The notes under the pieces were generated by a model. It did not search any database, was not told the DNA's origin, and saw only the letters and a list, made by a program, of their open reading frames with translations. From an uncultured Eubacteriales bacterium (GTDB lineage Bacteria > Bacillota > Clostridia > Lachnospirales > Lachnospiraceae): DNA of 60,545 nt. Numbering within the stretch: the stretch's first letter is position 1; every line of letters starts with the position of its first letter. The DNA is taken from assembly GCA_900314525.1 (NCBI GenBank), contig OMVN01000009.1, positions 1 through 60,545 on the forward strand. The letters run 5' to 3'. Made by a program: the position numbers and the translations under genes. Positions 26,175 to 34,900 of this stretch are shown here, in pieces.

Positions 26175-27554
26175 ATGACCGAGGAAAAAATAAAAGAATT
26201 AATTTCAAATCAAAGAAACTTTTTTAAAACTGGCAAAACGCTTAATACCAATTTTCGAATACTTGCCTTAAAAAGATTAAAAAAAGCAGTATTGTCTCAC
26301 ATTGATGATATTCACCAAGCATTAGAGAACGACCTAAAAAAAAGTGCATTTGAAACTGATATGTGTGAAACCGGGATGCTTATGTCTGAAATATCCTATA
26401 TGATTTCAAACTTAGAGAAATTCTCAAAAAAAGTAAAAAAAACAACTGATATTTCACAGTTTGCAGCAAACAGTTTCACTGTACCTTCTCCATATGGAAC
26501 TGTATTAATAATAAGTCCCTGGAATTATCCGCTGCTTCTTACGTTAGAGCCCCTTGTAGATGCAATTGCAGCAGGTAATACAGCCATATTAAAGCCAAGT
26601 GCATATTCTCCTGCCACTACAGATGTCATAAAGACAATTATCTCTGAGTGTTTTCCTGAAAAGTATATAGCTGTTGTTGATGGTGGCAGACAGGAAAACA
26701 CAGCACTTCTTGATCAGCATTTTGATATGATTTTCTTCACTGGTTCAAAGGCTGTTGGAAAAGTTGTTATGGAATCTGCGGCTAAACACCTCACTCCTGT
26801 TGTATTAGAGCTAGGTGGAAAGAGTCCATGCATAATTGATAAAAGTGCAAAAATAAAACTTGCAGCAAGACGTATAGTATTTGGAAAATATTTAAATCTT
26901 GGACAGACTTGTGTTGCCCCAGATTATATCCTGTGTCATGAATCTGTGAAGGATGAATTCATAAAGGAAGTTATAAACGAAATAAATCGCCAGTTTGGAA
27001 GCCTTCCTCTCAATAATAGCAATTACGGTAAAATGATAAACGAAAAACACTTTAACCGTGTATCATCTATAATTGATCACAACAAAGTAATTTTCGGAGG
27101 TCAGACTAATATAAAGACATTGCAGATTTCTCCGACAGTCATGGATAATGTAAGTTTCAATGACAAAATTATGCAGGAGGAAATTTTTGGTCCTGTAATG
27201 CCAATAATTACTTTTAATGATATTCGAGAAATCCCAGAGCTTCTTTATCCAAAACCTAAGCCTCTTGCATTCTACATTTTTACAGAGAATAAAAAGATAT
27301 CAGATTATCTCATAAGCAAATGTCAGTTTGGCGGAGGATGCATTAATGATGTTATAATTCATCTCGCCAATTCTACTATGGGATTTGGAGGTGTTGAGGA
27401 AAGCGGAATGGGCTCATACCACGGAAAAGCTGGATTTGATGCATTTTCTCATCATAAGAGCATTGTAGATAAAAAGACATTTTTTGATATGCCAATCAGA
27501 TATCAGCCTTACAATATAATCAAAAAATCAATTATAAAAAAATTTCTGTACTAA
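26175..27554 (+). CDS. Aldehyde dehydrogenase (class 3-like, NAD(P)-dependent)
   Basis: 459 aa, the short class-3 length. It oxidises aldehydes to acids. Visible motifs: PWNYPLLLTLEPL, AGNTAILKPSAYSP (cofactor Lys), FTGSKAVGK, the catalytic Glu in LELGGKSPC and catalytic Cys in LGQTCVAPDY, and EEIFGPVMP. GGAGG precedes the ATG. It is monocistronic, ending at a strong terminator. Its physiological aldehyde is not evident from the neighbours. Confidence 0.92.
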   Translation: MTEEKIKELISNQRNFFKTGKTLNTNFRILALKRLKKAVLSHIDDIHQALENDLKKSAFETDMCETGMLMSEISYMISNLEKFSKKVKKTTDISQFAANSFTVPSPYGTVLIISPWNYPLLLTLEPLVDAIAAGNTAILKPSAYSPATTDVIKTIISECFPEKYIAVVDGGRQENTALLDQHFDMIFFTGSKAVGKVVMESAAKHLTPVVLELGGKSPCIIDKSAKIKLAARRIVFGKYLNLGQTCVAPDYILCHESVKDEFIKEVINEINRQFGSLPLNNSNYGKMINEKHFNRVSSIIDHNKVIFGGQTNIKTLQISPTVMDNVSFNDKIMQEEIFGPVMPIITFNDIREIPELLYPKPKPLAFYIFTENKKISDYLISKCQFGGGCINDVIIHLANSTMGFGGVEESGMGSYHGKAGFDAFSHHKSIVDKKTFFDMPIRYQPYNIIKKSIIKKFLY

Positions 27555-27590
27555 AAAAATCCCGGTACATTTCCTGTACCGGGATAATTG
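27553..27590. terminator. Bidirectional terminator between the ALDH and SPFH genes
   Basis: TCCCGGTACA/TGTACCGGGA with a five-base loop, A-run on the left and ATAATTGTTTT on the right. Confidence 0.85.
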
Positions 27591-27592
27591 TT

Positions 27593-28636
27593 TTATATTG
27601 TATCCTGTGCTGCTTCTTCAACTTGAGCATTTATTCTTGCTGTTGTCTCATAGGCATCTACTCCGCCTTTTCCAGTCTCTTTGCTCATGCATGGATCATA
27701 TTCTTTAACTTTCTTTGGTTTCTCACTTGTATCAATTGGAGTTGCATCACCAATTCCAATTGCCTCACCAAGAACTCCAACATTTGTGACAAGATCAGAT
27801 AAATTAGTTGGCATAAATATTTTTGTAGCTCTGCCATCTGAAACATTCTTCAACGCCTCTAAGCTCTTTAACTGAAGAACCTTATTAGATGGTGAAGAAT
27901 TATTTAATTTCCTGATACCTTCTGCCTCAGCCTCATACACAAGTTCAATACTTCTTGCTTTACCTTGTGCTAAAGCTATCTGAGCATCTCTCTCAGCCTC
28001 TGCCGCAAGAATCTTAGCCTGCTTATCACCTTCAGCTCTTGATACAACTGCTTCTTTATGTGCCTGAGCCTCAAGTAAAGTCTGACGTTTCTCACGTTCT
28101 GCCTTCATCTGTTTTGTCATTGTCTCCTCGATTTCTCTTGGAGGTTTGATATTCTTAATTTCTACTCTTGTTACTTTGATTCCCCATGCATCAGTTGCCT
28201 CATCAAGCACAACCTGCATTTTATTATTAACATACTCTCTTGAAGTTAGTGTCTGATCCAACTCCATTTCGCCAATAATTGATCTTAAGTTTGTTGCTGC
28301 AAGGTTCTGTAAACCTGAAATTGGGTTTTCAACTCCATATGTATACAACTTTGGATTAAAAACCTTTGCAAATACAACTGAATCAATCTGCATTGTTACA
28401 TTATCTTTTGTAATAACTGGCTGTGGTGGAAAATCAAGAACCTGTTCCTTTAATGATACTTTCTTGATAACCTTGTCAATTATAGGAATCTTAACATGAA
28501 GTCCTGCATCCCATGTAATATGATACTTACCAAGTCTCTCAATTACAAAAGCGTTTGCCTGTGGCACAATTCTGATGTTATTGCCAATTACAGCAAGTAT
28601 AACGACAACAACTACGCCAAAAATTATCAATTCCAT
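27593..28636 (-). CDS. SPFH/band-7 membrane protein (stomatin/QmcA-like)
   Basis: 347 aa from ATG 28636, with GGAGAG at 6 bases; an ATG at 28642 abuts the SD. One N-terminal membrane helix (~3-20), then a band-7 domain (~25-190), a long Ala/Glu-rich helix (~180-245) that drives oligomerisation, and a short tail. It should form a membrane-bound ring with the domain facing outward or inward depending on type. QmcA/HflK-like members scaffold proteases. No NfeD partner lies beside it. Confidence 0.9.
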   Translation of the reverse strand: MELIIFGVVVVVILAVIGNNIRIVPQANAFVIERLGKYHITWDAGLHVKIPIIDKVIKKVSLKEQVLDFPPQPVITKDNVTMQIDSVVFAKVFNPKLYTYGVENPISGLQNLAATNLRSIIGEMELDQTLTSREYVNNKMQVVLDEATDAWGIKVTRVEIKNIKPPREIEETMTKQMKAEREKRQTLLEAQAHKEAVVSRAEGDKQAKILAAEAERDAQIALAQGKARSIELVYEAEAEGIRKLNNSSPSNKVLQLKSLEALKNVSDGRATKIFMPTNLSDLVTNVGVLGEAIGIGDATPIDTSEKPKKVKEYDPCMSKETGKGGVDAYETTARINAQVEEAAQDTI

Positions 28637-28685
28637 AACCATCTCTCCTTTGTTTTAATTTATGTATAATTATATAAGATTATGT

Positions 28686-29345
28686 CTACTTATTCAACCA
28701 TTGATTATATTTTTCCTCATTTTGTAAAAAATCAGATAACAAATTTCGTTTTATGTCACCTTTACCACAAACTGAAAAAATATGTCCATCAAATATCTGA
28801 GCCTGTAAATATACATCTGTCATTCCTTTTATTGCAAAATGTGATTCTTTATACTCTATTTCAAAGGATTTTAAGCCTCCAGCCAATCCATTTCCCATCA
28901 TTTTAAGATATGCTTCCTTTAGTGTCCATATCTCAAAAAAAGCTGCATCAGGATTATCTGATGAAATTATATATTCCTTCTCTCCTCTTGAAAAATATTT
29001 TTCAGCTATATTCATATGTGCTTTTTCTATTTTTTCCACATCACACCCGACTATTTTATCTGACTGTACACCAAATACATATTTTCCTGAATGGGAAATG
29101 TTGAAAAAAATTCCCTCAGCTCCCGGTTTGCCATGTTCATCAATATATAACTTATCATTTGGAATATCGTTTGAATCAAGTATTTCATTTATGATTTCAC
29201 CCGCTAAAACCGATCTTTTTCTGTCATCCACTTGTCTGTATTTCTTAATTTTCTCTGCCCTATCTTCACTTATGCTCTGAAGCAGAGAGAAATCAATTAG
29301 AGGATCATTTATTTCCTTTATTGAACGAATATAATATTTTATCAT
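28686..29345 (-). CDS. 4'-phosphopantetheinyl transferase, Sfp type
   Basis: 219 aa. It attaches the 4'-phosphopantetheine of CoA to a carrier-protein Ser. The metal-binding GCDVEKIE and the WTLKEAYLKMMGNGL motif are intact, and the FNISHSGKYVFG segment lies between. The ATG follows AAGGG and comes 3 bases after the hpt stop, so the two are translationally linked. No polyketide or peptide synthetase gene is in the window; it may serve the acyl carrier protein or a distant cluster. Confidence 0.9.
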   Translation of the reverse strand: MIKYYIRSIKEINDPLIDFSLLQSISEDRAEKIKKYRQVDDRKRSVLAGEIINEILDSNDIPNDKLYIDEHGKPGAEGIFFNISHSGKYVFGVQSDKIVGCDVEKIEKAHMNIAEKYFSRGEKEYIISSDNPDAAFFEIWTLKEAYLKMMGNGLAGGLKSFEIEYKESHFAIKGMTDVYLQAQIFDGHIFSVCGKGDIKRNLLSDFLQNEEKYNQWLNK

Positions 29346-29348
29346 TTT

Positions 29349-29897
29349 CTATTTCCCTTCATCATACTCTGCTATATATGGTAAATTTCTGTAATATTCA
29401 TTAAAATCAAGTCCGTAACCAATTACAAAATAATCTGGAATTGTAAATAGGGAATAATCTGCCTTAAAGTCTACAAGTCTCCTCTCTGGTTTGTCTAACA
29501 ATGTCATCACATGAAGGGATACTGGATTTCTTGCCTTCAGCATCTTAGCCACATCACTTAATGTCCTCCCCGTGTCTATAATATCTTCAATAATAACTAC
29601 ATGATAGTTTTCAATTTTCTGAGTGAGATCCATTGTGATTTTTACGACACCATTTGACTCAGTTCCGTTATAATAACTTTTAGCTGCCATAAATCCAATT
29701 TCACATGGTACATTCACATATCTGCAAATATCTGCCAGGAATACAAATGATCCCTTTAAAATGCTTACTAAAAGTATTGGTGTTCCATCTGTGTAAAGTC
29801 CGTCTATTAACTTTCCTGCCTCTTTAAGTTTTTCTTTTATCTGTTCTTCACTGATAATAATCCTCTTTATTTTATTCTGATATTCATTTTTATCCAT
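29349..29897 (-). CDS. hpt: Hypoxanthine phosphoribosyltransferase
   Basis: 182 aa. It salvages hypoxanthine and guanine with PRPP to IMP and GMP. The PRPP motif VVIIEDIIDTGRTLS is intact, and an SILKGSFVFLADICR segment and a C-terminal VIGYGLDFNEYYRNLPYI are as expected. It lies between pyrC and the phosphopantetheinyl transferase gene, all on the minus strand. Confidence 0.94.
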   Translation of the reverse strand: MDKNEYQNKIKRIIISEEQIKEKLKEAGKLIDGLYTDGTPILLVSILKGSFVFLADICRYVNVPCEIGFMAAKSYYNGTESNGVVKITMDLTQKIENYHVVIIEDIIDTGRTLSDVAKMLKARNPVSLHVMTLLDKPERRLVDFKADYSLFTIPDYFVIGYGLDFNEYYRNLPYIAEYDEGK

Positions 29898-29936
29898 ATT
29901 ACTTTAGTAAACTCCTTAAATTTCTCTGATATATTT

Positions 29937-29968
29937 TGTCCCCAGCCATACGGCAGGGGACATTTTTT
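29937..29968 (+). terminator. Hairpin between pyrC and hpt, T-run on the plus strand
   Basis: TGTCCCC (29937-29943) and GGGGACA (29956-29962) pair around 12 bases; TTTTTT follows on the plus strand only. It would stop antisense transcription into pyrC rather than the operon message; in the minus direction it can act only as an RNA hairpin. Confidence 0.55.
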
Positions 29969-31229
29969 ATGCTCTATATATTATTTTCCCGTCACAAATT
30001 GTGTAATGTATTCTTCCAGGAAGTGTCCATCCCTTAAATGGAGTATTACTTGCCTTTGACTCAAAGTGATCTGCTACCCAGTTCTCATCTTCTCCAAAGA
30101 TTATCAAATCTGCAACGTTTCCCTCTTCTATGCTTCCTGGAATCATTCTGTAAAATTTTGCAGGATTCGTACTCATAAGTTCTATTAATTTCATGAGCGA
30201 AATTTCTCCTGTCTTAACAAGCATTTTTATTCCAAGTGCAAGTGATGTCTCTATACCAGTAATTCCGCTTGGAGCACTTTCCATCGGTCTTGCTTTCTCC
30301 TCATCACTGTGAGGTGCATGGTCCGTAACAATCATATCAATTGTGCCATCCTTGATACCCCCAATAATTGCCTGTCTGTCATCTTCTGTACGTACCGGAG
30401 GATTCATTCTTGCATTAGTCCCATATTTAATTACAGCTTCCTCTGTTAGTGTAAAATGATGTGGTGTCGCCTCCGCATGAACATCTGCTCCAAGTTTCTT
30501 GGCAGTTCTTACTAACTCCACACTATTCTTCGAACTTATATGCTGTATACACACTGATGCTCCTGTATCTAATGCCATTATGCAGTCTCTTGCGGTCATT
30601 ATATCTTCTGCAGTCCTTGATGCACCTCCATATCCTAATTTTTCTGATACCTCACCCATATTTACTCCTGGCTGTTTAATAAAATACGGATCTTCTTCAT
30701 GAAGACTTACTGGCAAATCCAGTTCTTTTGCCTTAATTAAAGCTTCATGGAGTATATTTTCATCAAGTATTGGTATTCCATCATCAGTAAATCCCGCTGC
30801 TCCAAGGGATGCCATTTCATCCATGTCCACCAGTTCTTTGCCCTTTAACCCCTTTGTCACTGTTGATGTCTGCAGAACATGGATTCCAGTTTTCTCTCCT
30901 TTTTCCTGCACATATCTTAGTGTATCAGGATTATCAACTACAGGCTTTGTATTTGCCATAAGGATAACAGTAGTAACTCCTCCCTTAGCTGCAGCTTTGG
31001 CCCCTGATTCAATATCCTCTTTATATGTAAATCCAGGATCTCTGAAATGTACATGTGCATCTACAAGTCCTGGTGCAACCACAAGTCCTGTTGCGTCAAT
31101 AATTTCCGCATTTTCCGCATTAAGTTCTTTTCCTGTTTTTATAATCTTTCTGTCCTTGATAAGAACATCCATTACTTCATCTGTATTAGTAACAGGGTCA
31201 ACAACCCTTCCATTTTTTATTAATAACAT
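29967..31229 (-). CDS. pyrC: Dihydroorotase, class I
   Basis: 420 aa from ATG 31229 (GGAGG four bases upstream, inside the end of the preceding reading region). It makes dihydroorotate from carbamoyl aspartate in pyrimidine synthesis. The metal ligands are in VDAHVHFRDPG; other landmarks are TVILMANTKPV, MDTGASVCIQHIS and VTDHAPHSDEEK. It starts 12 bases after the pepT stop. Other pyr genes are not in the window. Confidence 0.94.
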   Translation of the reverse strand: MLLIKNGRVVDPVTNTDEVMDVLIKDRKIIKTGKELNAENAEIIDATGLVVAPGLVDAHVHFRDPGFTYKEDIESGAKAAAKGGVTTVILMANTKPVVDNPDTLRYVQEKGEKTGIHVLQTSTVTKGLKGKELVDMDEMASLGAAGFTDDGIPILDENILHEALIKAKELDLPVSLHEEDPYFIKQPGVNMGEVSEKLGYGGASRTAEDIMTARDCIMALDTGASVCIQHISSKNSVELVRTAKKLGADVHAEATPHHFTLTEEAVIKYGTNARMNPPVRTEDDRQAIIGGIKDGTIDMIVTDHAPHSDEEKARPMESAPSGITGIETSLALGIKMLVKTGEISLMKLIELMSTNPAKFYRMIPGSIEEGNVADLIIFGEDENWVADHFESKASNTPFKGWTLPGRIHYTICDGKIIYRA

Positions 31230-31240
31230 ATATCCTCCAA

Positions 31241-32464
31241 TCATTTATTATCAAGTGGATGTGCCATTATCCACATAATAATATCAACTGCATTTTTCAT
31301 TCCTTCTACTGTAATATGTTCAAAAGGACCATGGAAACCATATCCACCAGTTCCGAGATTAGGACATGGGAGCCCTTTAAACGAAAACATCGCACCATCT
31401 GTTCCCCCTCTTACCGGTCTTGACATAACCTCTAATCCATTTTCTCTTATTGCTGTTTTTGCAAGTTCAACTATTTCCATATGATCTCTTATTACAGATA
31501 TCATATTACGATACTGTATGTTACACTCCAAGCTAACAGTTCCTTCAATATATTTTTTATTAATGCACTCAGCTATTGTTTTTAAATTTTCAAGCCTTTT
31601 ATTAAATATCAGCTCATCATGATCTCTTATAATATAATTAAGCTTTGCATGAGACACATCCCCATCCATGGAGGTCAGGTGATAAAACCCTTGCCTGTCT
31701 TCTGTCTTTGCTGGTGTCTCATTTTCTGGAAGCATAGAGATTATTTCTGCCGCCACCAGACTGGCGTTTATCATAATATCCTTTGCCTCACCAGGATGAA
31801 CATTAACTCCCTTAACATCAAAAGAAGCACTGGCTGCATTAAAATTTTCATATGCAACTTCACCTTCATAATCTCCATCTACAGTATATGCAAAATCTGC
31901 CCTGAATTCATTAAAATCAAATCCATCAGAACCTCTTCCTATTTCCTCATCTGGTGTAAATGCTATATAAATATCTCCATGTGGAATATTTTCACTTACC
32001 ATTATCTCTATTGCAGTCATAATTTCTGCAATCCCAGCTTTATCATCAGCTCCAAGAAGTGTGGTTCCGTCTGTAGTAATCAGTGTCCTTCCCTTAAAGT
32101 TCTCTAGTTCCTTAAAATCACTTACCTTCAGCACCTGGTCTGTACCATTTAATATTACATCTTTACCATCATAATTCTCAATTATCTGTGGATTAACATT
32201 CTCTCCTGGAAAATCAGGAGCTGTATCCATATGAGCGATAAAGCCCATAGATTTTTTATTTTCCATGCCACGTGTTGCGGGAAGTCTTCCATACACATAA
32301 CATTTACTATCAGTTTTCACATCACATAATCCGATTCTCTCAAGTTCATCAGCCAGCTCGTGTGCTAAATCAAATTCTCTTGCAGTACTTGGTGTACAAT
32401 CAGAATCTTCATCAGATGTAGTATAATATTTTACATATTTTAACAACCTATCTTCTGCGTTCAT
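31241..32464 (-). CDS. pepT: Peptidase T (tripeptide aminopeptidase)
   Basis: 407 aa from ATG 32464; a GTG at 32470 has closer SD spacing and may be used instead. M20 metallopeptidase: FIAHMDTAPDFPG holds a zinc His and Asp, the second zinc site is in LLGADDKAG, and the catalytic Glu lies in FTPDEEIGRGSDGFD. It releases N-terminal residues from tripeptides in the cytoplasm. It sits between the TPR-like gene and pyrC on one strand. Confidence 0.93.
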   Translation of the reverse strand: MNAEDRLLKYVKYYTTSDEDSDCTPSTAREFDLAHELADELERIGLCDVKTDSKCYVYGRLPATRGMENKKSMGFIAHMDTAPDFPGENVNPQIIENYDGKDVILNGTDQVLKVSDFKELENFKGRTLITTDGTTLLGADDKAGIAEIMTAIEIMVSENIPHGDIYIAFTPDEEIGRGSDGFDFNEFRADFAYTVDGDYEGEVAYENFNAASASFDVKGVNVHPGEAKDIMINASLVAAEIISMLPENETPAKTEDRQGFYHLTSMDGDVSHAKLNYIIRDHDELIFNKRLENLKTIAECINKKYIEGTVSLECNIQYRNMISVIRDHMEIVELAKTAIRENGLEVMSRPVRGGTDGAMFSFKGLPCPNLGTGGYGFHGPFEHITVEGMKNAVDIIMWIMAHPLDNK

Positions 32465-32487
32465 ATTCACCAGTTCCCTCTGCTCTC

Positions 32488-33507
32488 TTACTTTTCTTCT
32501 AATTCCTTTAGTTTCTTCTTTACATCTTCATCATCAACATAACCATCTACAATAGACAGAAAATATTTCGCTGCAATCTTCTGATTGTTATCTGCACTCT
32601 GCATTCCAATACCATATGCAAGCTGCAGAATTTTCTGACTTACACCGGGTGCAAAATCATTATTCCTAGCTACCTCTATGATATCTTCCTCACTTATCTG
32701 TTCAGCAGATATCCCTGATTCCTGATTTATATAATAAAGTTCTGATATCGCCTCATCTGAATCATTATCATATCTGAGACTCAGTACATATGCAACAACA
32801 GCCTCCTTGTACTTTTTAGTCTCGAAGAAATAATATCCCAGATTTCTGTACTCAGCAGCAAGGTCTTTTTTTCTAAATGTATACATGAGAACATCTTTTG
32901 CTATCAAATATAAATCATCCAGTCCTCCTCTGGCCTTCAGATTTTCTAAATACTGCACAACTATTCTTGAGCTCACTGGATTCCATTTTCTCGCCTTTCC
33001 CAGTACATTCTCTTCCTCTTCAAATTTATTCAAACCATGAAGTACCTTAGCATGTACATAATATATATCTGCAAATGGAAAATCCGCTCTTTTTACTTCT
33101 CTCTCAGGCTTATGAATCTGTTTGTATAAAATCTCCTCAAACAGTTCTGTGAATGAATAGTATTCTGTTCTTTTATCATCCTTAAAAAATGGTATTTTGT
33201 CAGCTATATTTGATAGAGGTGTAGTGATTTTCAATGCTTCCTCATATTTTCCATCAATAGCAAGTGTGTTTGCCTCTCCCAATTTCTGATATATTGATTT
33301 CAAATCATTCTCTACAGCCTTTTGAAACTCCTCCGTTTCTTCTTTTGGAAGCATATCATAAATCATTTTACTACACTCTCTGTATATTTCTTCACGATAT
33401 TCACTCTTAGCATATTTTTCCATCTGCTCTTGTAAATACTCAATATTTTTATCATTATCAATCGTAAGTCCTTTTTTTATTTCAGCAATAATTTCTTCTA
33501 GTCCCAT
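32488..33507 (-). CDS. TPR-like helical protein of unknown function
   Basis: 339 aa from ATG 33507 (AAGGAG at 7 bases). It is all alpha-helical with TPR-like pairs, such as LGEANTLAIDGKYEEALKI and YRNLGYYFFETKKYKEAVVA. The first ~55 residues resemble almost the entire 70-aa protein encoded just upstream (33605-33817): shared LEE-EIKxGLT, QMxKY and ECxxMxxDxLPK. It is probably a protein-interaction scaffold. A terminator at 33537-33587 separates it from that paralogue. Confidence 0.7.
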   Translation of the reverse strand: MGLEEIIAEIKKGLTIDNDKNIEYLQEQMEKYAKSEYREEIYRECSKMIYDMLPKEETEEFQKAVENDLKSIYQKLGEANTLAIDGKYEEALKITTPLSNIADKIPFFKDDKRTEYYSFTELFEEILYKQIHKPEREVKRADFPFADIYYVHAKVLHGLNKFEEEENVLGKARKWNPVSSRIVVQYLENLKARGGLDDLYLIAKDVLMYTFRKKDLAAEYRNLGYYFFETKKYKEAVVAYVLSLRYDNDSDEAISELYYINQESGISAEQISEEDIIEVARNNDFAPGVSQKILQLAYGIGMQSADNNQKIAAKYFLSIVDGYVDDEDVKKKLKELEEK

Positions 33508-33536
33508 TTTTCTCTCCTTCTGATCTGTCATAAACT

Positions 33537-33587
33537 AAAAAAACTCCTACTAAGATAATATCATAAATACCATCTTAGCAGAAGTCC
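33537..33587 (-). terminator. Terminator after the 70-aa paralogue gene
   Basis: Minus strand: a 14-position stem (CTAAGAT/ATCTTAG core with two G-U pairs) around an AT-rich loop, then TTTTTTT. Confidence 0.8.
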
Positions 33588-33604
33588 TATTTCCCTATTT
33601 TATC

Positions 33605-33817
33605 TTATACATCATCCCACTGGCCAATTATTTCAATTTCACCATCTTTAGGAAGTATGTCAAAAAGCATTCTTGTGCACTCTCTTGCAACTGCCCCGCC
33701 TAATTCGTTTCCTCTATATTTTGTCATCTGCTGTGCAAGATAATCTCTGTCAACCTCATCATTTCCTGTGAGACCGCTCTTGATTTCTTCCATAACCTGT
33801 TCTAAAGTCTTATCCAT
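33605..33817 (-). CDS. Small protein, paralogue of the neighbouring TPR protein's N-terminus
   Basis: 70 aa from ATG 33817, with GAGG at 7 bases; the reading frame upstream runs into the SEC-C gene and is not used. It aligns along its length with residues 1-55 of the 339-aa protein at 32488-33507. It starts 13 bases after the SEC-C gene stop and so is its cotranscribed partner. Function unknown; the shared module may be a docking or dimerisation unit. Confidence 0.7.
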   Translation of the reverse strand: MDKTLEQVMEEIKSGLTGNDEVDRDYLAQQMTKYRGNELGGAVARECTRMLFDILPKDGEIEIIGQWDDV

Positions 33818-33830
33818 ATTTTTACCTCTA

Positions 33831-34349
33831 TTATTTTCCGCAGCAGAATTTATATTTCTTTCCACTTCCACATGGACATGGATCATTTCTTCCAACCTTA
33901 GCAGCCTTAACTACTGTATGAGAAGATTTCTGCTCTTTGTATAATTCTTTTCTTCTGTCCTCAGGAATGAGTGCATCCCACTGTGGTAATGTATATAACC
34001 ACTCAGCTTTAGCTTCAACCATATTCTTGTATAAAAGTTCTTTGTCATATCCTAAGTTAACTTCTGTATCTTCTGTCATTGTTTCAATTGGATTAGGATT
34101 CTTAAGACTCTCGTCAATTCCATCAAGGAATCCAACCATAATCATAATGTCAACATTATATTTCTCAGCTAATCCCTTAACTGTACCTGTTACAACTTCA
34201 TCAGGATTTGCTAAAATCTGCTCATAAATTCCTTTTTCATATGCAAAATAGCTAGCCCATAATCTATCACTGTCCTGTTTAGAAAGTTCTGAAGAATATG
34301 CTGTACCTCTCCACTTTTCTAATAATGTAAATTCTTTCTGTTCTTCCAT
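33831..34349 (-). CDS. SEC-C zinc-binding motif protein
   Basis: 172 aa from ATG 34349 (GGAGG at 5 bases). The C-terminus [19 protein letters not shown] is the SEC-C motif, a zinc knuckle also found at the end of SecA. The N-terminal ~140 residues are helical and acidic with no domain I can name. Such proteins are scattered in Firmicutes and may contact SecB-like or ribosomal partners. It is followed by the 70-aa gene. Confidence 0.85.
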   Translation of the reverse strand: MEEQKEFTLLEKWRGTAYSSELSKQDSDRLWASYFAYEKGIYEQILANPDEVVTGTVKGLAEKYNVDIMIMVGFLDGIDESLKNPNPIETMTEDTEVNLGYDKELLYKNMVEAKAEWLYTLPQWDALIPEDRRKELYKEQKSSHTVVKAAKVGRNDPCPCGSGKKYKFCCGK

Positions 34350-34467
34350 TTTAACCTCCAACAAAAATTAAATTAAGTTCTGTGTATAAATCTCACGTAA
34401 ATAGAATTATATATCAAAGGCAATTTTTTTTCAACTTATTTTGCATCTTTACTAACACTGCAGACAT

Positions 34468-34510
34468 TTGCACAGTCCACTCCATTATTCCAATAATATT
34501 GCACAGTCCA
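34468..34510. repeat. Two copies of TTGCACAGTCCA, 31 bp apart
   Basis: Identical 12-mers at 34468-34479 and 34499-34510, spaced by three helical turns, upstream of the promoter for the 90-aa membrane protein and also upstream of the SEC-C gene on the other strand. The layout suggests a regulator-binding pair. Confidence 0.45.
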
Positions 34511-34536
34511 ATATTCACTGTTGAAAATTAAATGAT

Positions 34537-34565
34537 TTGCAATTTCTCTGTACTTATCTTATAAT
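34537..34565 (+). promoter_or_regulatory. Promoter of the 90-aa membrane protein gene
   Basis: TTGCAA (34537-34542), 17-base spacer, TATAAT (34560-34565); a GGAG site and ATG follow within 35 bases. Confidence 0.78.
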
Positions 34566-34599
34566 CCATACTTAAGAACAAATTGAATGGAGAAAGAAT

Positions 34600-34872
34600 A
34601 TGGAGAAAGCATTAAACACCCTCAAACGTGTAAGTGCACTTGTCACTGTAGTTGTAATACTAGTATTATATGTTACAACTCTTGTACTTGCCTTGATGAA
34701 CAATTCATACACTAAGAAATTTTTTATGGCTTCTTTAGTTGCATCGTTTATGTTACCTATCTTTATATATCTTATATTCTGGATTGCAAAGGTTTTAAGA
34801 AAATATAATCCAAATAATAAAAAAGATAAGGCTGAAATTTCATCAGACAAAAAAAACATGCAGGAAAAATAA
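34600..34872 (+). CDS. Small two-pass membrane protein
   Basis: 90 aa. Two hydrophobic helices (~12-33 and ~43-65) are followed by a Lys-rich, hydrophilic C-terminus, so both ends should be cytoplasmic. GGAGAAAG lies 4-8 bases before the ATG. It has its own promoter and a terminator that overlaps its last codons. I do not recognise the family. Confidence 0.7.
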   Translation: MEKALNTLKRVSALVTVVVILVLYVTTLVLALMNNSYTKKFFMASLVASFMLPIFIYLIFWIAKVLRKYNPNNKKDKAEISSDKKNMQEK

Positions 34873-34890
34873 CTTTCCTGCATGTTTTTA
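34856..34890. terminator. Terminator overlapping the end of the 90-aa gene
   Basis: ACATGCAGGAAA and TTTCCTGCATGT, 12 pairs around six bases, then TTTTT. It also lies just past the purA stop on the other strand. Confidence 0.88.
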
Positions 34891-34900
34891 TATTCTTCAA

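Noticed and set aside
29897-29967. Pyrimidine attenuator (PyrR type) between pyrC and hpt
   Set aside because: The only hairpin has its T-run on the wrong strand and I see no competing antiterminator stem or PyrR-binding loop.
31619-32107. 162-aa open frame opposite pepT
   Set aside because: Shadow frame; the peptidase motifs on the other strand are complete.
34572-34883. Minus-strand 103-aa frame over the small membrane protein
   Set aside because: The plus-strand gene has a consensus promoter, RBS and terminator; the minus frame has none and covers the terminator.
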